Under the pieces are notes generated by a model. It saw only the letters and a list, made by a program, of their open reading frames with translations, was not told where the DNA came from and made no database searches. 64,000 nucleotides of DNA from assembly GCA_003956705.1 (NCBI GenBank), contig QZCP01000029.1, positions 96,525 to 160,524 of the forward strand. Reading direction: 5' to 3'. This document shows positions 39,005 through 54,177 of this stretch, piece by piece. This DNA is from Brevipalpus yothersi. Taxonomy: Eukaryota > Arthropoda > Arachnida > Trombidiformes > Tenuipalpidae. A program made the translations under genes and the position numbers. How positions within the stretch are numbered: the first letter of the stretch is position 1; every line of letters begins with the position of its first letter.

Positions 39005-42000
39005 CTAGCAGAATTTGAACCTCAAATTCTCGTTGAAAGAGATGTAATCTGTGGCTACGTATAGAGGAAGTTCCGATAACACTCCATCATCCCATCTAGT
39101 TCCATAGTTTTTCAATGTCCTTAAACATGATTCACAGAGAACATTGCAAGAAGCCCAAACCATCGCTGAGTAAAGATATTTTTGTGCTTCTAAAAGAGTT
39201 TCCAATGGCGAACGTTGAAAGTTTTCCAGTGGGGCATCATCGGGATAAACTTTGAACGGTTTCAGATATACATGAACTAGATTCAATAGTTCATCCATGG
39301 TAAACGGTACTTGACGATTAAGCATTTTAGTGAAGGCATCATGAAGTAGATTGCATCCTCCCTTCTCGACAAGCCTGATCAATCGATCTCTCAATGACTT
39401 CATCAGTAGCACTGGATCATCAAAAAGGTTGAGTTTGCTTTTATCAAACAAACGTTCATCACAGTCATCATTGCATTTAGATGGAGATTGTTGAGCGTGA
39501 ACCAGTCGAAGGAATTGAGCAACAAGAATATCAGGTCGAGAATGCTGCACTAGTATTCCTGAGAAAGTTTCTAATGCCATCGAAGTGAATGATCCTCTGT
39601 ATAAATCTGGGGAGTTGGATGAAATTTCTCTCAGCTTGATCAATAAATCCAATGAATTGTCTCTGATAATCTTTTCGTTGTCAAGAAGTAATTTCAGAAG
39701 AGCATGCCATAATGTTGCCAAGCTATGGAAGAAAACTTCACTGATGATGGATGTTTTGGAGATCGAAATGTGCTCGATACAAGGTGGAAGGAAATTCTCC
39801 AAAATATTAAGAGCTATTGAACGACTAAGATCACTGCGTTCAATATCACAGAGGTATAGAACTTTATCACAGTATTTACGCAAAAGTTCAGAGTTTGGCT
39901 CCATCAAGGCCGGAGAATTTGATACAAAAAGTAAAAAGAGAGCAGATGTCTCATCATCTATGACTAAGGATATCGAGGTATTGAATAATGTCGTTAAAAA
40001 TTCTCTTTGTAGACTGAAAATGCTCACAGGGTCTTCTAGAGATGCTTTGAACAAAACTAATAGAAGTTGATGAATATTGCGAATGGGTTCAGAGAGTTTT
40101 CCACTGGTCAAAGATTGCATTTCTGGAGAATCTCGGAGCAATTTCAAGACTTCTGAAACAGAAGCTAAATTTTTGTGCCGTTTGAGTGTTTGCTGATCAC
40201 TTATATAGTCGAGTTCGAAATCTAGGAGGATTTCGTCTTCTATCAATGAAAACGAACGTGTCTCTGGGTGAAAAAGTTCGGAAAGGAAATGAAAGCAAAT
40301 AGTTTTCAAGTGAACCATTTCGTTCGGTAAATCAGGATTGCTGAACATGAACTGCAAGATTTTCCAGATATAGTCCTTCCCAGAAAAATGGAGAGAAAAA
40401 CTTAGTAGTTCGGTGACGAAGTTTTGAGAAGATGAGATACCAATGGATCGAGGATATTTGGCAAATAATTGAAGAGTTTTGAGTGTCAATCCATGCAAAC
40501 GGTCAACCAGCTGGTCTTCTTCAATGATGAACTTGCTCTTCAACAATAAATACAATGACGAGATGAGTGGCTTGAAAACGTTATAATGGTTAGAGCTGGG
40601 GACATCTTGAGAAACTTCTGATTCAATCAAATGCTCAAGTAAGATAATTTGGTCACTGATAATGAGAATAAGTTCACAAAAACTCTGTTCCTCTCCCATC
40701 TCAATGCTTATTCTCACGGAATGATAAATGAGAAGGTAAAGTCCATCAAGTTCGTTAAGAAAACCAGGTTTCTTGGAAAGTTTTTGTCGGAGACTTTTGA
40801 TCAGGGATTGATTTAAAACATTATCGAAGCCTGAAATTTGAGCTAAAATTTGACCAGATAGATCTCTTATTTTTGAGTGAGGTGCAGAGCAACAAATTCT
40901 CAACAAAGGCTCTACAAAAGGAACCAACGAAGCGTCACCTTCTTTCGCTGATGGCCAGAGACGCAAAAGGACCAAAAGAACAGGCATCAGGCGACTATCA
41001 TGATAATCTTGAACTATTTCTGAGAAAAGATCTGCCATTGAAGGATAAAGAAGAAAGAAATGTTTGGCTGACATGGCATTTTTCTTGTGATGATAGTCTT
41101 TCCCCCGATTGACACCAAATATTTTGGTCAAAATGGAAGAGAAAAATAAAGATGATGAATTTCTCACTGCATAGGAAGATACAGTGAAGCTTTGAATGCA
41201 AACAGATAAACAACTCTCGATGAACGGTCCAGTGATGTTTGTCAGTCGATAATCTTTGACTAGCGCTCTGAGCACATTCAATGAATGAATTTTCTGCCAT
41301 TCTTTGGCATCATTATCTTTACAAATCACAATCAGCTTGGTTATGACTGAACTGAAGGTATGACTGGCTATTCCAGCAGGATTTGAGCCGAGAATAGCTT
41401 GTATCACAAATGGAAGTCCAGCACTTCGACGAGTGATACACTTTTGAACTTTGTTCGGGTCTGGATTCTCATCAGCTAGACTCTGTAGAATATCTTGGAG
41501 AAGTTCGTCGATAACTTTCATACACTGACAGTCAGTTTTTAGAAGCTCCCTGATAACAATACTGAATCCATTGTAAGCTTGCTCGAAAGCTCCACGATGC
41601 TTGAGATTCATGAGATGCCATACGAAGAAATTCAATATTGTTTCGATATCTTTGCAGCATAAGATCGCCGAACTTGTCATATCGTGGCGGAATCTCTCGC
41701 AAAACAGAGCGATGATAGCTGATGATTCTTTGATAGTTTTCCAACCAAAGATGAGTAACATTTGAGAGGTAATATTCCTCCTCTTCTCCATAGAAGTTGA
41801 AGCTGGTAAACTTTCCCGCTTCAGAATTGAACTCATGAGATCACTATCAATTGATTGAAGATCCATCGGCAAATGTCCCTCAGGTGAATCATTACACACA
41901 ATACTTTTAACACATTCACAGGCACTATAAACAATATTCAAGAGACGATGGACGAGTTGACGCCATGCTGATACATCGTCACCCAATGATCGCGAATCCA

Positions 42001-44219
42001 GAAATTCCAAAAGTCCGTGAATGGATGCTAATTTACTGTGGATAGGATTAAAGACTGCATCATGGAGGAGAGATTTGTTTCCACTTTCTACTGATTGTTC
42101 AGCATCGCTGGCAAGAGTGTTAAGCAACTCGAAGCATACTTCCATCATCTTTTTCGAATCTTTGAGAGCATTTAGTGAGGCAAGACATTTGAAGAGATGA
42201 ACAGCGGACAGAATATTCACCGGGTTGATGCTGTTGATCATCTCGAATGAGATTTGTTTCACTTTGGCGATGTCTTCGGATGAGAGTTCAATTACTTTGT
42301 GATACACAAGCTCAACCAACAGCTCGATGCTTAGACTTTTTGAATCTTCTAGACTATCCTCCAAGATACAAAGGAAGAGAGATGAAAAGATTGAACGAGA
42401 TGGCTCTATAACTTTGAATATATCTATGATTTTGATGATTTGCGAGTCTTGGAATGAATTTATAGTCATCAACAATACTTGAGAGGCAACGTATCTCTGA
42501 GCAAAATAGCTATCAATATAGAGCGAGTTTAAGCATATTTCGCAAATTTTCCTCAGCAAAATGATATACTTTTCTATCAGATCACGGTTCTCTCCAGTAC
42601 GACAAGATGCTTCAGCACTACACTTGATTCTAGTTAGTAATTTTCCAATTAAAGCAATGAAGTTTTGTCGGTTGTAAGGTTCTTGATGATTAAGATTTTC
42701 ACGGATGAATTCTATCACCAAGTCAATGTGATGATCAGGAATTGGGGATGATGTTTTCTTGGATTCAATAATGATAGACGCTGCTTGCATTCGAACAGGC
42801 ACATCGATGGAAAATAAACCTCTCTCTAAAATCTCTTCACTTTGAGGAGGTGAAGAATCCAAGTTTGTATTCAAAAGATGTAAAAGCTTGAGTCTAAATT
42901 TTAAATTGAATTTCGGGTCACTGAGAATTTCTAGATTAGCCAGCTCTTTGGCTAGTAATGTTTCTTTCTTCAAGAGCTTAGGAAACACTTGATCGACAAC
43001 AAAATAACTCGATCTAGGATTAGAGCAACCAATCTCTCTGATGAACTTTCTCAAATCATAGCAACACAATGATGACAGTATCTCATGAATGCAGGACGGT
43101 ATGTCATTACGATCTTCAATGAAACACATGGTTCGTTGGATTAAATTAGGACAATAATTTAGAGCCCTTTCTGGTCCAATTACTTGAACAGCTACACAGA
43201 TGATACGGAATAGCGAGCCACGATAATCATCTAGACATGATTTACCATCGGAGAGAAGATTCTCGATGAGTTTTCCATCGCCAAAACGATCATTGTAGGT
43301 GAGTAGATTCTTCAGTGTATCGAATGAACATAAACGAACGGCCTCAATAGATGACTCTAATCTTTCAGAGACCGATGTGAACAGACTGTCGAACAGAAGC
43401 TGTTCAACTTCTGATGACATATTACCAGCATTAACGATAAGATGTCTGCTCAAGTTGAAACAGTATTTAGATCTGACAATAACAAAATCAGGCTCATAGA
43501 GGGTATCTTTAGATGACACTTTTAGAAAAAAACTTTCATCAAATCCATAGATTTCATTGAGAGGCTGAGATCCAGAATACTCGATCAGCAAACCATTCAT
43601 GCATGCTGTCAAGGCACAAGGAGGGAAGTTTCTAGCATTCTCAATAATTTCCCGACATGACCTCCCCAAAGCCTAGAAGTAAAGGTAATAAAATTCTAAT
43701 TATCTCCAAAAGTTCCTCGTAGAATCACTTACTTTCGATTGTAACGCTGTCCAGAGAATACCAGAAGTGATGATCAAATCATAAAGAGTGATAACTTTAC
43801 AGAATAAATTTGTTTCTATGAAGCTCGATAGAAAAACCAACTCTGTCCAATTATCACCAATTTTGGAAAAATTTGCATAGATAATGCGAAAGAGGACCTG
43901 AGTCGCTGATGTAATTTTTTGAAAAACTTGAACAGATAAAGAACGTGAAAATAGGTTCGAAAAGTGGCTGATGATCTTGCGAAGGAGATCGAAGTATTCA
44001 AATAAAATATTTGATTCGAACACTTGTTTGGAGGGAGAAGTTTTAGATAAATCAGCTTCCAGGAGCTTGAGATGATTGATTAACTGATCCATATTTCGAG
44101 TATCGTCAGAGGAAATGTCGTTCTGCAAACAAGAAAGCTAAACTAGAAACATTTGTTTGAGATGAAATGGGTACACTTACCAGTATATCTTCAAATCGTT
44201 TTTGGATTCTCGTAGACAT
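39005..44219 (-). CDS. THADA: THADA (TRM732-type) armadillo/HEAT-repeat protein
   Basis: Three exons: 44181-44219, 43733-44122 and 39005-43672, all in phase 0 with GT-AG introns of 58 and 60 bases, giving 1698 residues. The protein is an all-helical HEAT-like scaffold. The diagnostic DUF2428 region is present around residues 720-860: DSPEGHLPMD, SQMLLIFGWKTIKESS, LKHRGAFEQAYNGF, then TRRSAGLPFVIQAILGS. The yeast relative Trm732 is the partner of the Trm7 methyltransferase for 2'-O-methylation of tRNA position 32; animal THADA is linked to energy storage and thermogenesis and binds SERCA in flies. Length is a little under the human protein (about 1950). Part of exons 2-3 is duplicated at 31578-32375. 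Confidence 0.92.
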
Positions 44220-45005
44220 TTTTAATCAGAAAAATGGAAAAAACTATTGACAAACTACACGAAATTGTGGAAACTGGGTTTGGTTAACTTTCCTCGTCTT
44301 CATCAACTAGATGATCTGAAATTGTGATCGTAAAAGCGGTTAACAAACAAACAAACATAATCGCACGTGTTTGAATTTGAACATCCACAAAAATATCGAG
44401 TCCACACTATCGAGATAGCTTGAGTTGATTTGAACGACGAATTGGAACAATCTTCATCAAGCTCTTTCGAATCAGAATACGAATTTATTGGCCAATTCTG
44501 ATCGAAGACATTACAATTACAATTAATTGAATCAAAATTAAATCTAAGCTCGATTAAACACTTTCCAAATAGATATCAAACAGATATCAATAGTAAATGC
44601 CGCTAGACTGCTAGCGTCATGATGCGGCATGCGAGAAGAGTTAAAAAAACTTTTTTTAAAAAAGTTTTACACTTTTGGTGAACACTTTTTCAGCTCTCTT
44701 TATCATGATTATTCAGTGTAAAAAACTATTTGAAATCATTTTGATTATAATTTTTTCTGAATTTTTCTTGATTGATCGAAACTATTAAGCTAGATAGCAA
44801 TTTATCACCCAATTAATTTTGGAGATAGCCTTTTGTTTGAGTAGAGAAGATTAACGGTATATTTTATTGTCCAAATTCGAATTAATTGTGAAATTGGATG
44901 AACATGAGACCCAGTTTGTATAACTGTGTGTTATAGTTGATCATAATTTGCAAAAAATAATCGAGCGAATGATGATAGCGAGTATAGAAAGATAGGTATT
45001 TTTTT
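44220..45005. other. Intergenic region between THADA and the alpha-arrestin
   Basis: This holds the THADA promoter and the 3' flank of the arrestin gene. A near-palindrome of A and T runs (AAAAAAACTTTTTTTAAAAAAGTTTT, split by a few bases) lies at 44642-44667. No gene seen. Confidence 0.4.
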
Positions 45006-45011
45006 TTTATT
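45006..45011 (-). terminator. Polyadenylation signal AATAAA of the alpha-arrestin gene
   Basis: On the minus strand AATAAA begins five bases after the stop codon at 45016-45018. It is close to the stop but is the canonical hexamer; the mRNA would have a very short 3' untranslated region unless a later site is used. Confidence 0.45.
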
Positions 45012-45015
45012 ATTC

Positions 45016-48000
45016 TTAATTACAATTTACACCATCAACATCAGAATTTACAAGTGATCGATGGGAACCTTTTACACACACATACACAGGTCGATATAAT
45101 ACAACGGACTCTCCATCTCCCAATGCACCATCATAAACCTGGCCCAATTGAAATTCTGGTCCAATGTACAAGCCACCTTCGACATGATCACAAGATACTT
45201 CTGTAGGATAAAAATTGGATATCGTTGTTAATTAAAATTTCTTCATTGCCAGGAAATTTTTCTCTACGAGTCTAAGGTCATTTCTCTTTGTCTGATTCAG
45301 AGGATGAAATCTGATGTTTTGTAAAAATAGGATTTCTCAAATAAGAGCATTACAGTTGATTGCTCACCGTAGTCGATTTTCGGTTGCTGATTTGAGTTTG
45401 GAATACGAAATGGACATGTTGCTATTGTGATTGGAAATTCCATTTGAAGCTCATCTCCTGATTTTTCCATCTCAACCCATACCTAATGAAGGATAAAAGG
45501 GCCAAAAATTAAGTTCTCATACTTCTTAGTGGATTAGGCGAAAGGTCAAATGGCGAGTAAAGAAACTTACTTTCAATACGTAATAGATTTTCAGCAAACG
45601 ACATACATTCGAAAGTGTGGGAGGCATGACAGGTACAACCAAACTATTTGCACTATCGAATTTGGATCGCGATTGTGGAGTTATTTCATCTCCTCGATAT
45701 TCCAGGACACAATAATTTTGCTCTTTACTTAAGCTAAGGACTCCTCGTTCGATGAAAAATTCTGTGAACTGAAATTGTGGTTAATTACCATCTTTTTTGA
45801 ATCGTTTTCCTTTTTGAGCAACGAAATTTCTAATTATTCGTATCATTCTTCATCTGAAATATTGAGTGAAAAATTTTGGCATCTTCGGATAATTTGCATT
45901 TTGAAACTTTGATCGATTCGAACTTCATGCATCACACTAGAAAATTTGTTTCCTGATTGATGTGGAATCAAATTGGATTCACCGCTCCACTCATTTCGTT
46001 AGCACTACAGAACTCTTTAGAAAGACAGCTTTTTAATCGATTCATTTGATAGTATGATGAGATTTTATCTTCTCAGAAGATATTCAGATAGACACAAGCA
46101 ATAATTATGTAAATCGAAGCTCAAGAAGAGATCTGATGATGAATTTGGGAATAATCAGCAGGTCTTGATACTCTGTCTTTCTCTATGAAACTTACCTGTA
46201 TCAGTTTCAAGCGAAGTCTAACATTTTCTTCACTCTGATTATCGATGATTGCTTTTATTTTAATACTTTCACCACAACAGTAGGCAGATCTTTCTAGAGA
46301 AGATTTGAGATGGACAATTCCCCTTCTACAGCATAAGCAGCAAACCTGCCTTTTGTCCTGTCCAACCAATGGTTTCTATTGAGAGATATGAAGAGAAAAA
46401 TGTTAGAATATTGTCATACTGAGTATTGCAGAGAAAACAAACATTCTGTTCAAGATGATACTTTTAGTTTCGCGAAAAGATGCAAAGATTCGGGCCTACA
46501 AGTAGAATCTCTGTAATATCTACTAGACATAATCTAAGTAGGAACAATAGCGTATTGTTCTTACGCATTTAGTCTCTTATTCTCTATCCATCGACAGGAA
46601 TAAATTCTCAGCTATTTATGCTACTATCAAGAGATTTTGATATCTAGAATCTCAAATTCCGGAGTGCTTTGAACTTGAACAAAACCTCTGCTGGATGAGT
46701 TTTATCCATTATTTTTGAAGAAACTAGTTGGAAAGTTTGTTTTCGATATTCGTAAAGCTTTATAGTGTGTGAAAAATTCTGTACAGAGATTATCAATCTT
46801 AGTAGAATGTCCATCGTTTTGCGTAGGATCATCGATTCCAATCAGAAGCATCATTATGAAAGAACTCGATGAATCGTGGCTCCTTGTTCCTATTTTTGCG
46901 ACACAAAATAGATCCTTAAACACTGTTACCAATCGATTTGGCTCCAATCAGTGGCAAAATAAATCTAAAACAAGTCTCATGTTTTTTTTATTCGCTCCTT
47001 TATCTATGTACTTTTTTCTTATTCCCAAATGGATGTACATGTAAACGTGTATCAGGACATGGGCACACAATGAAGCCAGTTAGTCAATCGATTAATTTGT
47101 TGTGTATGTGTATGTGAGCGAGTGTGTGAATTGTGTGAAAGAGAAAATCAATAGATTCTCTATCATCCATTGAGAGAAAGATGAGGAAGAAGAAGGAGTG
47201 AAAGAGTTGATCCAGAAGCAAAGAGAATGAGAGATGACGAAAAATAGACGGGCATGATCACCATTCTCATCATGCAGGGAGAGAGAGATGAGGATGCAGA
47301 GTAATCAATAAATGTCTCGAGCATCTCTCGACATTTCACTTTCATCTACTCTCAACTGTTCCCACCATACACCTCCCTCTTTTCCACATTCCTTTTCCCT
47401 GCCATATCATAAAGCCATATATTCTATGGCTACAAGGAATCTCATTCATACTTGATTCTGTAGCACCGATTCGCCAAAATAAGGTAATGAAACTCATAAT
47501 GATTCACCAGAGAACTGTTATGGTTTGAAGAGAGTAATCACTGATTTTCAGCCTCTTTCTTCTGCTTTATCTCTGTGTTCAGCTCTTTTGCATACACAGA
47601 TACCCACTTTCAGGTTCAAACATCAAAATCATCTTTAATGAGTGGCATCAGTTTATTCCCATTGTTTTGTTGAGATTTGCTCTCTCTCTCTCATCTAATC
47701 CATCATTCAATTCTTTTTTGGATGATCGAAAAACCAATTGATCAACTCAAGTTTTGGTTCCTATATAAGCTTTCGAAATTTGTAAGCATTCTCCTGTGGG
47801 ACTACAAAAATCCTAGCAGAATAGTAGCAGAGAGTGCTAGTCAAAATTGGTTAGAGAAAATCTCTCTAATCTGCACGGTCTCAGTGGATTTAGTTTTCCT
47901 GGCAAATTCAAATCTAAATCCATAGATTCATCGATTGTGGGAGAGTTTCTACTTCACCAATCTCCACTATCTGAGCTGCGTAAAGATTTTGAGAGCTTGG

Positions 48001-51000
48001 AAAAAGTTACACATACACACTCAAAATGATATCGATTGGTATCAACCTCAAATATTCTGTGCACTTTAGAGAGTCCCTTGACTTGTATCAAGGGGGTAAG
48101 GAAAAATTTGTTGAGAAAATTTATCATAAAACAGGGACAATGATTCGAATTTTCACTCTAAGTTTACTATTAGGACATGGATATTTATCATCCTTCTAAA
48201 AGAGGTGGAATGGAATCCAGCGTATTAAGTTTCAGTTCCTTCATAAATTCTTCGATTTGGAGGAAAAATAGTGTGAGCAAAGATGATGCCCAATCATACA
48301 TGTCAATATTCAACATGGTAGGCCCTTCATTTCGAATATGATTACAGGTTCTGAGTATGATTCATGCCCATTTCTCGAATAGAGGGTTGAACATTGTATT
48401 CTATGAATTCATTATGCTTGACTCTTGAACTTCAGAGTAGTTTATCGCCTTCAGGATTGAGTCATGAAATGGAAGAACAATGCTCCAATAGCCTCCAGAA
48501 ATCTTGTTCCTGGAAGAGATTTTTCCCATTTATTCATCTAAATGCTAAGAGGAAAAGTATAATCAATCGTTAATCTTTGCGGGAACATCTTATCCATCTT
48601 CATTTCGAACAATTACTGCGCTCTCCTAACAGACTAGTTCTTTCGAAATCGTATTCTAATTCTGTATCTCTCTCAGGACGTTACTGAGGATCCTTCCTGA
48701 GCCAGTCACACGTACATGAATCAAATCAATACAACATCAGTGATTATAAAGATCTTAGAAGTTCATGAACTCATATGTGATTATTCACTTGCTCATGATT
48801 GATTCATGATGAATTTCCGTTAAACTGAATATTATTTGCTTATCAACGGGGTTGTCAATGAGCCTAGAAAGTATTGACTGGACCAATTTAAGCCCACAGA
48901 TGCTCACTGCTTCTAGACTCTTCGATAAGTTCGATGAACTGGGAGGGTTAAATATGTCAATATATAAAATGAATAAAATCTTTATCGATTGAATGATATT
49001 CCTGATTTGATATCCCCAAGCAAAGCCTAAAATTGAAGCAATAACCAGTGGAGTAATGTTATTGATTGTATTGAAATTTTTAAATTCTCGCCATATTCGA
49101 TCCCACTGGAGCTATCAATGTGGTCATCAAACGCTAGTATTGATGTATCTGAATTCTTATTGCTCGATCTTTCTGTTAACTGACTTTTTGACCATGAGGT
49201 GAGGACTTGATTCACGAATGAGGTTAATGATACTAATATCACTGCCTTCAGATTCGCAAGACAGATATGGTTTTTCCTTCCATGTATCATGAAGAGATAG
49301 AGAAATATTGGAGATGAATGAGAGAAAAATAGCTAATGTTAGCCATATGACTATGATGAATCACATTCACAGAGTTCATCTCTCCATGCTCGAAGTACTA
49401 AGGAGTTGTGATCAAGATTGACATTCTGTCCCCAATGCTTGTTCGAAGAATGGAGCCCAATGCGTTAGGGAATACAAGCTCATCTAGTCTTTTCAAGGCA
49501 TAAACTTGCACAAGAAATGTGTTCTCTGACTGTGATATATTTGAACCACTTTGAACATCTAGCATCTTTTAGGGATCTCTTTGCATATATCTTGTCAAAA
49601 TCTGATCTGCTTACTTTTTGATCCAAATCTTGACAATTCGAAACAAAGTTTTCGATAGAAGTCAGCAGATTTTGTCCTCACACACTCAGTTCCATCCTTT
49701 TCTGGTCTGACTCATGAAAATGATAAACATTCTTTTTTGTGGAGGAGAGCCAGAGATACCCCTTAGAAAAGCGATCAAATTCTCCTAAGGGGCACTTTGC
49801 TATCTCTTGTCAACATTAAATGTAAAATCATATACTTGTAATATTGGACTAGAGATCTTATAAAGGTGATGATTGTTACATACGAATTTATTACCCTGCC
49901 AGCAGAATTGAGCGATCATACGATGAACGATAAATTTTTTACAATTTTCCTTCAAATTTTGGAGCCTAGATGCATGAAAATAGCTGGACATATTTAGAGA
50001 ACATCACACCGATGATTCGAGATGAGATCTATCTCGAATATTTAGTGGCTTTTGTCATGCTGTAAAACTACGCAGTACTAAGAAGTAACCAATTCAATAG
50101 ATCTCCAAAACTATCAGGGAAACATAAAATTGAATTCCAGAAGAATCGATGGATGAATTTGATCTTCTTATGTATTTAGCTCACAATACATTTCATATGT
50201 ATCTCTGCTTGAGAATTCAGAGCATTTCCAATTCCAGAGAATATATTGCTTCCGAGAATCGAAAGTATCTTCTTGTCCTCATCATTCCAAATTATAAGAA
50301 TTCTTCTTTTCTAAAAACCTGACTTTTTCTGAACTTGAGTCACAGTGTGTGAATTCGAGAGGAAAATTTTCATTTCACGCAACCTGTAAACATCACGTTT
50401 CAATTGTTGAAAAAGATGAAAAGACTTCCCATCAATTCATCCTCCCTGTAGACTCTAATTTCTTCTAGACTTTATTCTTGGAGGAAAAGTTTTTCCAAAA
50501 TAAATACTACAATAAAAGAGATATTTATTCATTATTCTACCGAGACTGAGGCACCTGTTCTCATTAGATCTCATAGACTCACACTATTTTTATCTGTTAC
50601 TATTTTTGTTTTTTGTTCTCATCTTTCAATATTTAAAGAAAATATTATCTCAATTCATCTTCTGGAACCAACTTTCGATGAACATAGTGAGCATCAGAAT
50701 TGGAGCTGACATCCGTCAGAACTCAAAGTTGAAAGATTCAAGATAGGTCAATCATATTGAGCATCTGGTGTTTGATCAAACTCAATATTTTTCTGAGGAT
50801 TTGAGGCTGGTTTCACTTTCACCCATGTATTTGGTATGAATTCGTATGTATATGACAGTGAACTCTATGATTAGCATGATTTATGGATGATGTGTATGTA
50901 TTGCCCTTAAGCTTTTATCGGGCTGATAGTCAAACCTTTGAGAAATATGATATCTAGTTTTCCTGGTCTTGAAATATCTGATACCCTAGATTTTTATTAC

Positions 51001-53872
51001 ATCAGGTAGCTAAATCAGGACCAATATTAGCTCATTGATCAAGCTTTTTTGAATGAAGATACTCTAATGAGCTCTCGGGTTGAACCTTGACCTTAGAAGT
51101 AATTGAAGAGCTTCTAAAGCTATCAAGAGAACACATCCATCTTGTTGTTATTATTGTATCATTTTCATTTTTCTTTCAATCACTCATCTTGACTAGGTTA
51201 AAAATATCTATTACACAACTGTTTATGGTTTTTTGTGTCGAAAGTCATTAATTAATCTTTCTAAAAAGTTTGTGTCGTTATTCTTTTAGATCCATTAGAA
51301 CTACTAGGTGAATGTGTTAATGCATAAGCATTGGACTAGAATTCAAATAGCAATTGGAATCCTATTTCTGTTGAATGGAATGGTTCCAGTAACCTATGTT
51401 GTGTACATTCAATGTTGATCATTTGATGCATGAAAAAATATAGTCGCAATTAATTTTTTATGTCCTTTTTGGGAAACATAAAAGAGTAATTAAGATTTGT
51501 GACGATATCAAATGCTCAAAGAAAACTCAACTTCATTATGTGTCTGAATTTTCTAGATACATTGTTACCAGCTGTTTCAATGTGATTCCCCAAATTTTCT
51601 CTCCAATAACACATAATAATGTATGTCCATACTCATTCCGAGAACAATCATATTCATTGGAACTGGATGAGACTTATCACAAGTAGTCAGCAGAAAAATG
51701 ACTGCTCAACTCATTATGATTCCTCTCTATACACATTACATGTATGAATGATTTGGGTTTTCTTATTATTGAAAAATAATGGCCTTTGATACTAGACAAT
51801 AATTGATGATTTTTTCTTTCCTTCTCAAAGTCATCATTAGCCATACCAGAAGTAGGCTAATGTTAATAGTAGCCATGACACAGTAAATCGTAGCTCACAT
51901 CAAAATGCTTGATCCATTCAGAGTGCAGTTCCCATGTGGTCAATCTCACTTTGCTTACTGAATAATCCATCTAGTAATGACCTTTCTTGTCATTCTTATA
52001 TAGAAGTGTGTGTGTATTGCTCAGGAACATATCGATTGGCAAGTGGAAAAGTATCTATTTAAGTTTGTTATCCCTTTCCTTAACCTTGTATATTTGGATG
52101 ATAGCCTTAAATCATACTCTTGTTAAATGAATATGTGTACACTCTCATGCATAAATCAAATGTCCATATTGAAACTTGTATCACTTCATGAATGAAAGTG
52201 TGAAAATTTTTTCTGTCAAGTTAAAACGCTGAAAATAATCGATACTTCTTAGGATTTACTATCACTTTGCACCATCATGTGTTAAGCTTGAACAGATGTT
52301 ACCAAGTGTAAATAAGGAATCAAATGTACATATAAATATACACACTCACCAAATATTGTTCATCCATACAATCGATGTGAGGACCAACTATGGTAAAGTA
52401 TTTCATACCCTGAGGTGGTGAAGCGTAAGGAATATCAAGGGTTACTTTCACATAATATCGAATGGTGCATGGCTTGGCTTCAAAACTACAAGGCAGCGAG
52501 GTTTCAGGTAGTTGAAATTTAAATGGAAAAGAATGATGCCCCCGAGTTAATATTGGTACAGTTCCTTCGATATTTTCTGGAAAGAGAATTGAAAAATTTT
52601 TGAATATTGACAAAAGTTTACCATTTTACATTCAATACACTAGAAAATGACTTGAGAAGGGGCTGAAATTCTGATGATCACAATTGCCATAGCAAATGTT
52701 GTGAGATGCCTTCTTGAGCAATATTTCTTTTCATAGATCTGATATATTCTCAGTCATACAAGCACAAAGCCATTATTCTTGTATGAAGAGGGAAAGTTCC
52801 AAAAGATAAGGTCATTGATTGCTCACAACCTCTCATGTTCATAGAGAATACATGCACATATGCTTTGTTGCTGGAGAAGCTTTCGTGCTTCAGCATTTCA
52901 GTTGACTGGTGAACAATCTCACTGTTTGGTTTAATGTATATTCTCCTTTCCATTCACATGGTAATATTCACAAGCGACCCTTTTCTATCTTATATCAAGA
53001 TTGATAGCCTCATATCGATGTACAGAGCTGTAAGAGAGCTATTGTGATCCATATGTTGTTGAATTTTTTCCTCTCTCAAACAGTTTGGCTTCCTAGCATA
53101 CTTATTGAAATACACTGAAACCTTACATGCTCGAGTATTTTGAGAACCACTTTTCCTTTATCACATACCTAATTCACACCTTCTCCATTTTATGAAATAA
53201 TGATCCAATTTTTTCCTCAAAAGTTTTCACCTTCACCATTACAATAGTAAACAACTTACCTTTTCCCCATATCAAGGCTCTATCGTCGATGAATACTTGA
53301 TCATCTTTCACTGTTCGCCTTTCACCGGTAACAACAACTTTCCATTCTGAGTGAGCTTTTCCACGAAGTATAACTTTGATCGCTATTGGATTAGGATTGG
53401 GATTAGGAATGAGAGTAAAGAGAGAGAGGAAAAGTAAATGAAAAGGGTTGAAAAATAATCAAAAAGTAGAATGTAAATGAAGGATTCATTTAATTAGTGA
53501 TTCAGTCGGTTTTTCGTTGACTTGAATTGTAGGATGAAGGTTTTATGCCCAGAATTCTCTCAATTCCTGTGGAGATAATTGCTACAATATCTCTCTCTAT
53601 TGCTCTTTTCCTCTATCCCTCTCCCATATGAACACATAAGACTATTCTCTTTTCTCCGGAGCCCCTATAGCAAATTCCATCTCTTTGGTCAAGAAAATAT
53701 TCCCTGCCAATGCAACTATTCATGATGAATGAGGCGATTGCATGCAGAAACACTATCTCCACAGATCAGTGGTAACAGTGACCCAGAGAAGGAAGGAAAA
53801 AAATGAGCCTCAAGATCCACTGGTTTCGCGGTCAGATGAGCTTGCAACATCCACTGAATAGCAAATGAGATG

Positions 53873-53919
<47 letters not shown>

Positions 53920-54133
53920 NNNNNNNNNNNNNNNNNNNNNNNNNNNNNNNNNNNNNNNNNNNNNNNNNNNNNNNNNNNNNNNNNNNNNNNNNNNNNNNNN
54001 NNNNNNNNNNNNNNNNNNNNNNNNNNNNNNNNNNNNNNNNNNNNNNNNNNNNNNNNNNNNNNNNNNNNNNNNNNNNNNNNNNNNNNNNNNNNNNNNNNNN
54101 NNNNNNNNNNNNNNNNNNNNNNNNNNNNNNNNN

Positions 54134-54177
<44 letters not shown>

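Noticed and set aside
39585..40070. 161-codon frame opposite THADA
   Set aside because: It is a shadow of the THADA coding strand with no features of its own.
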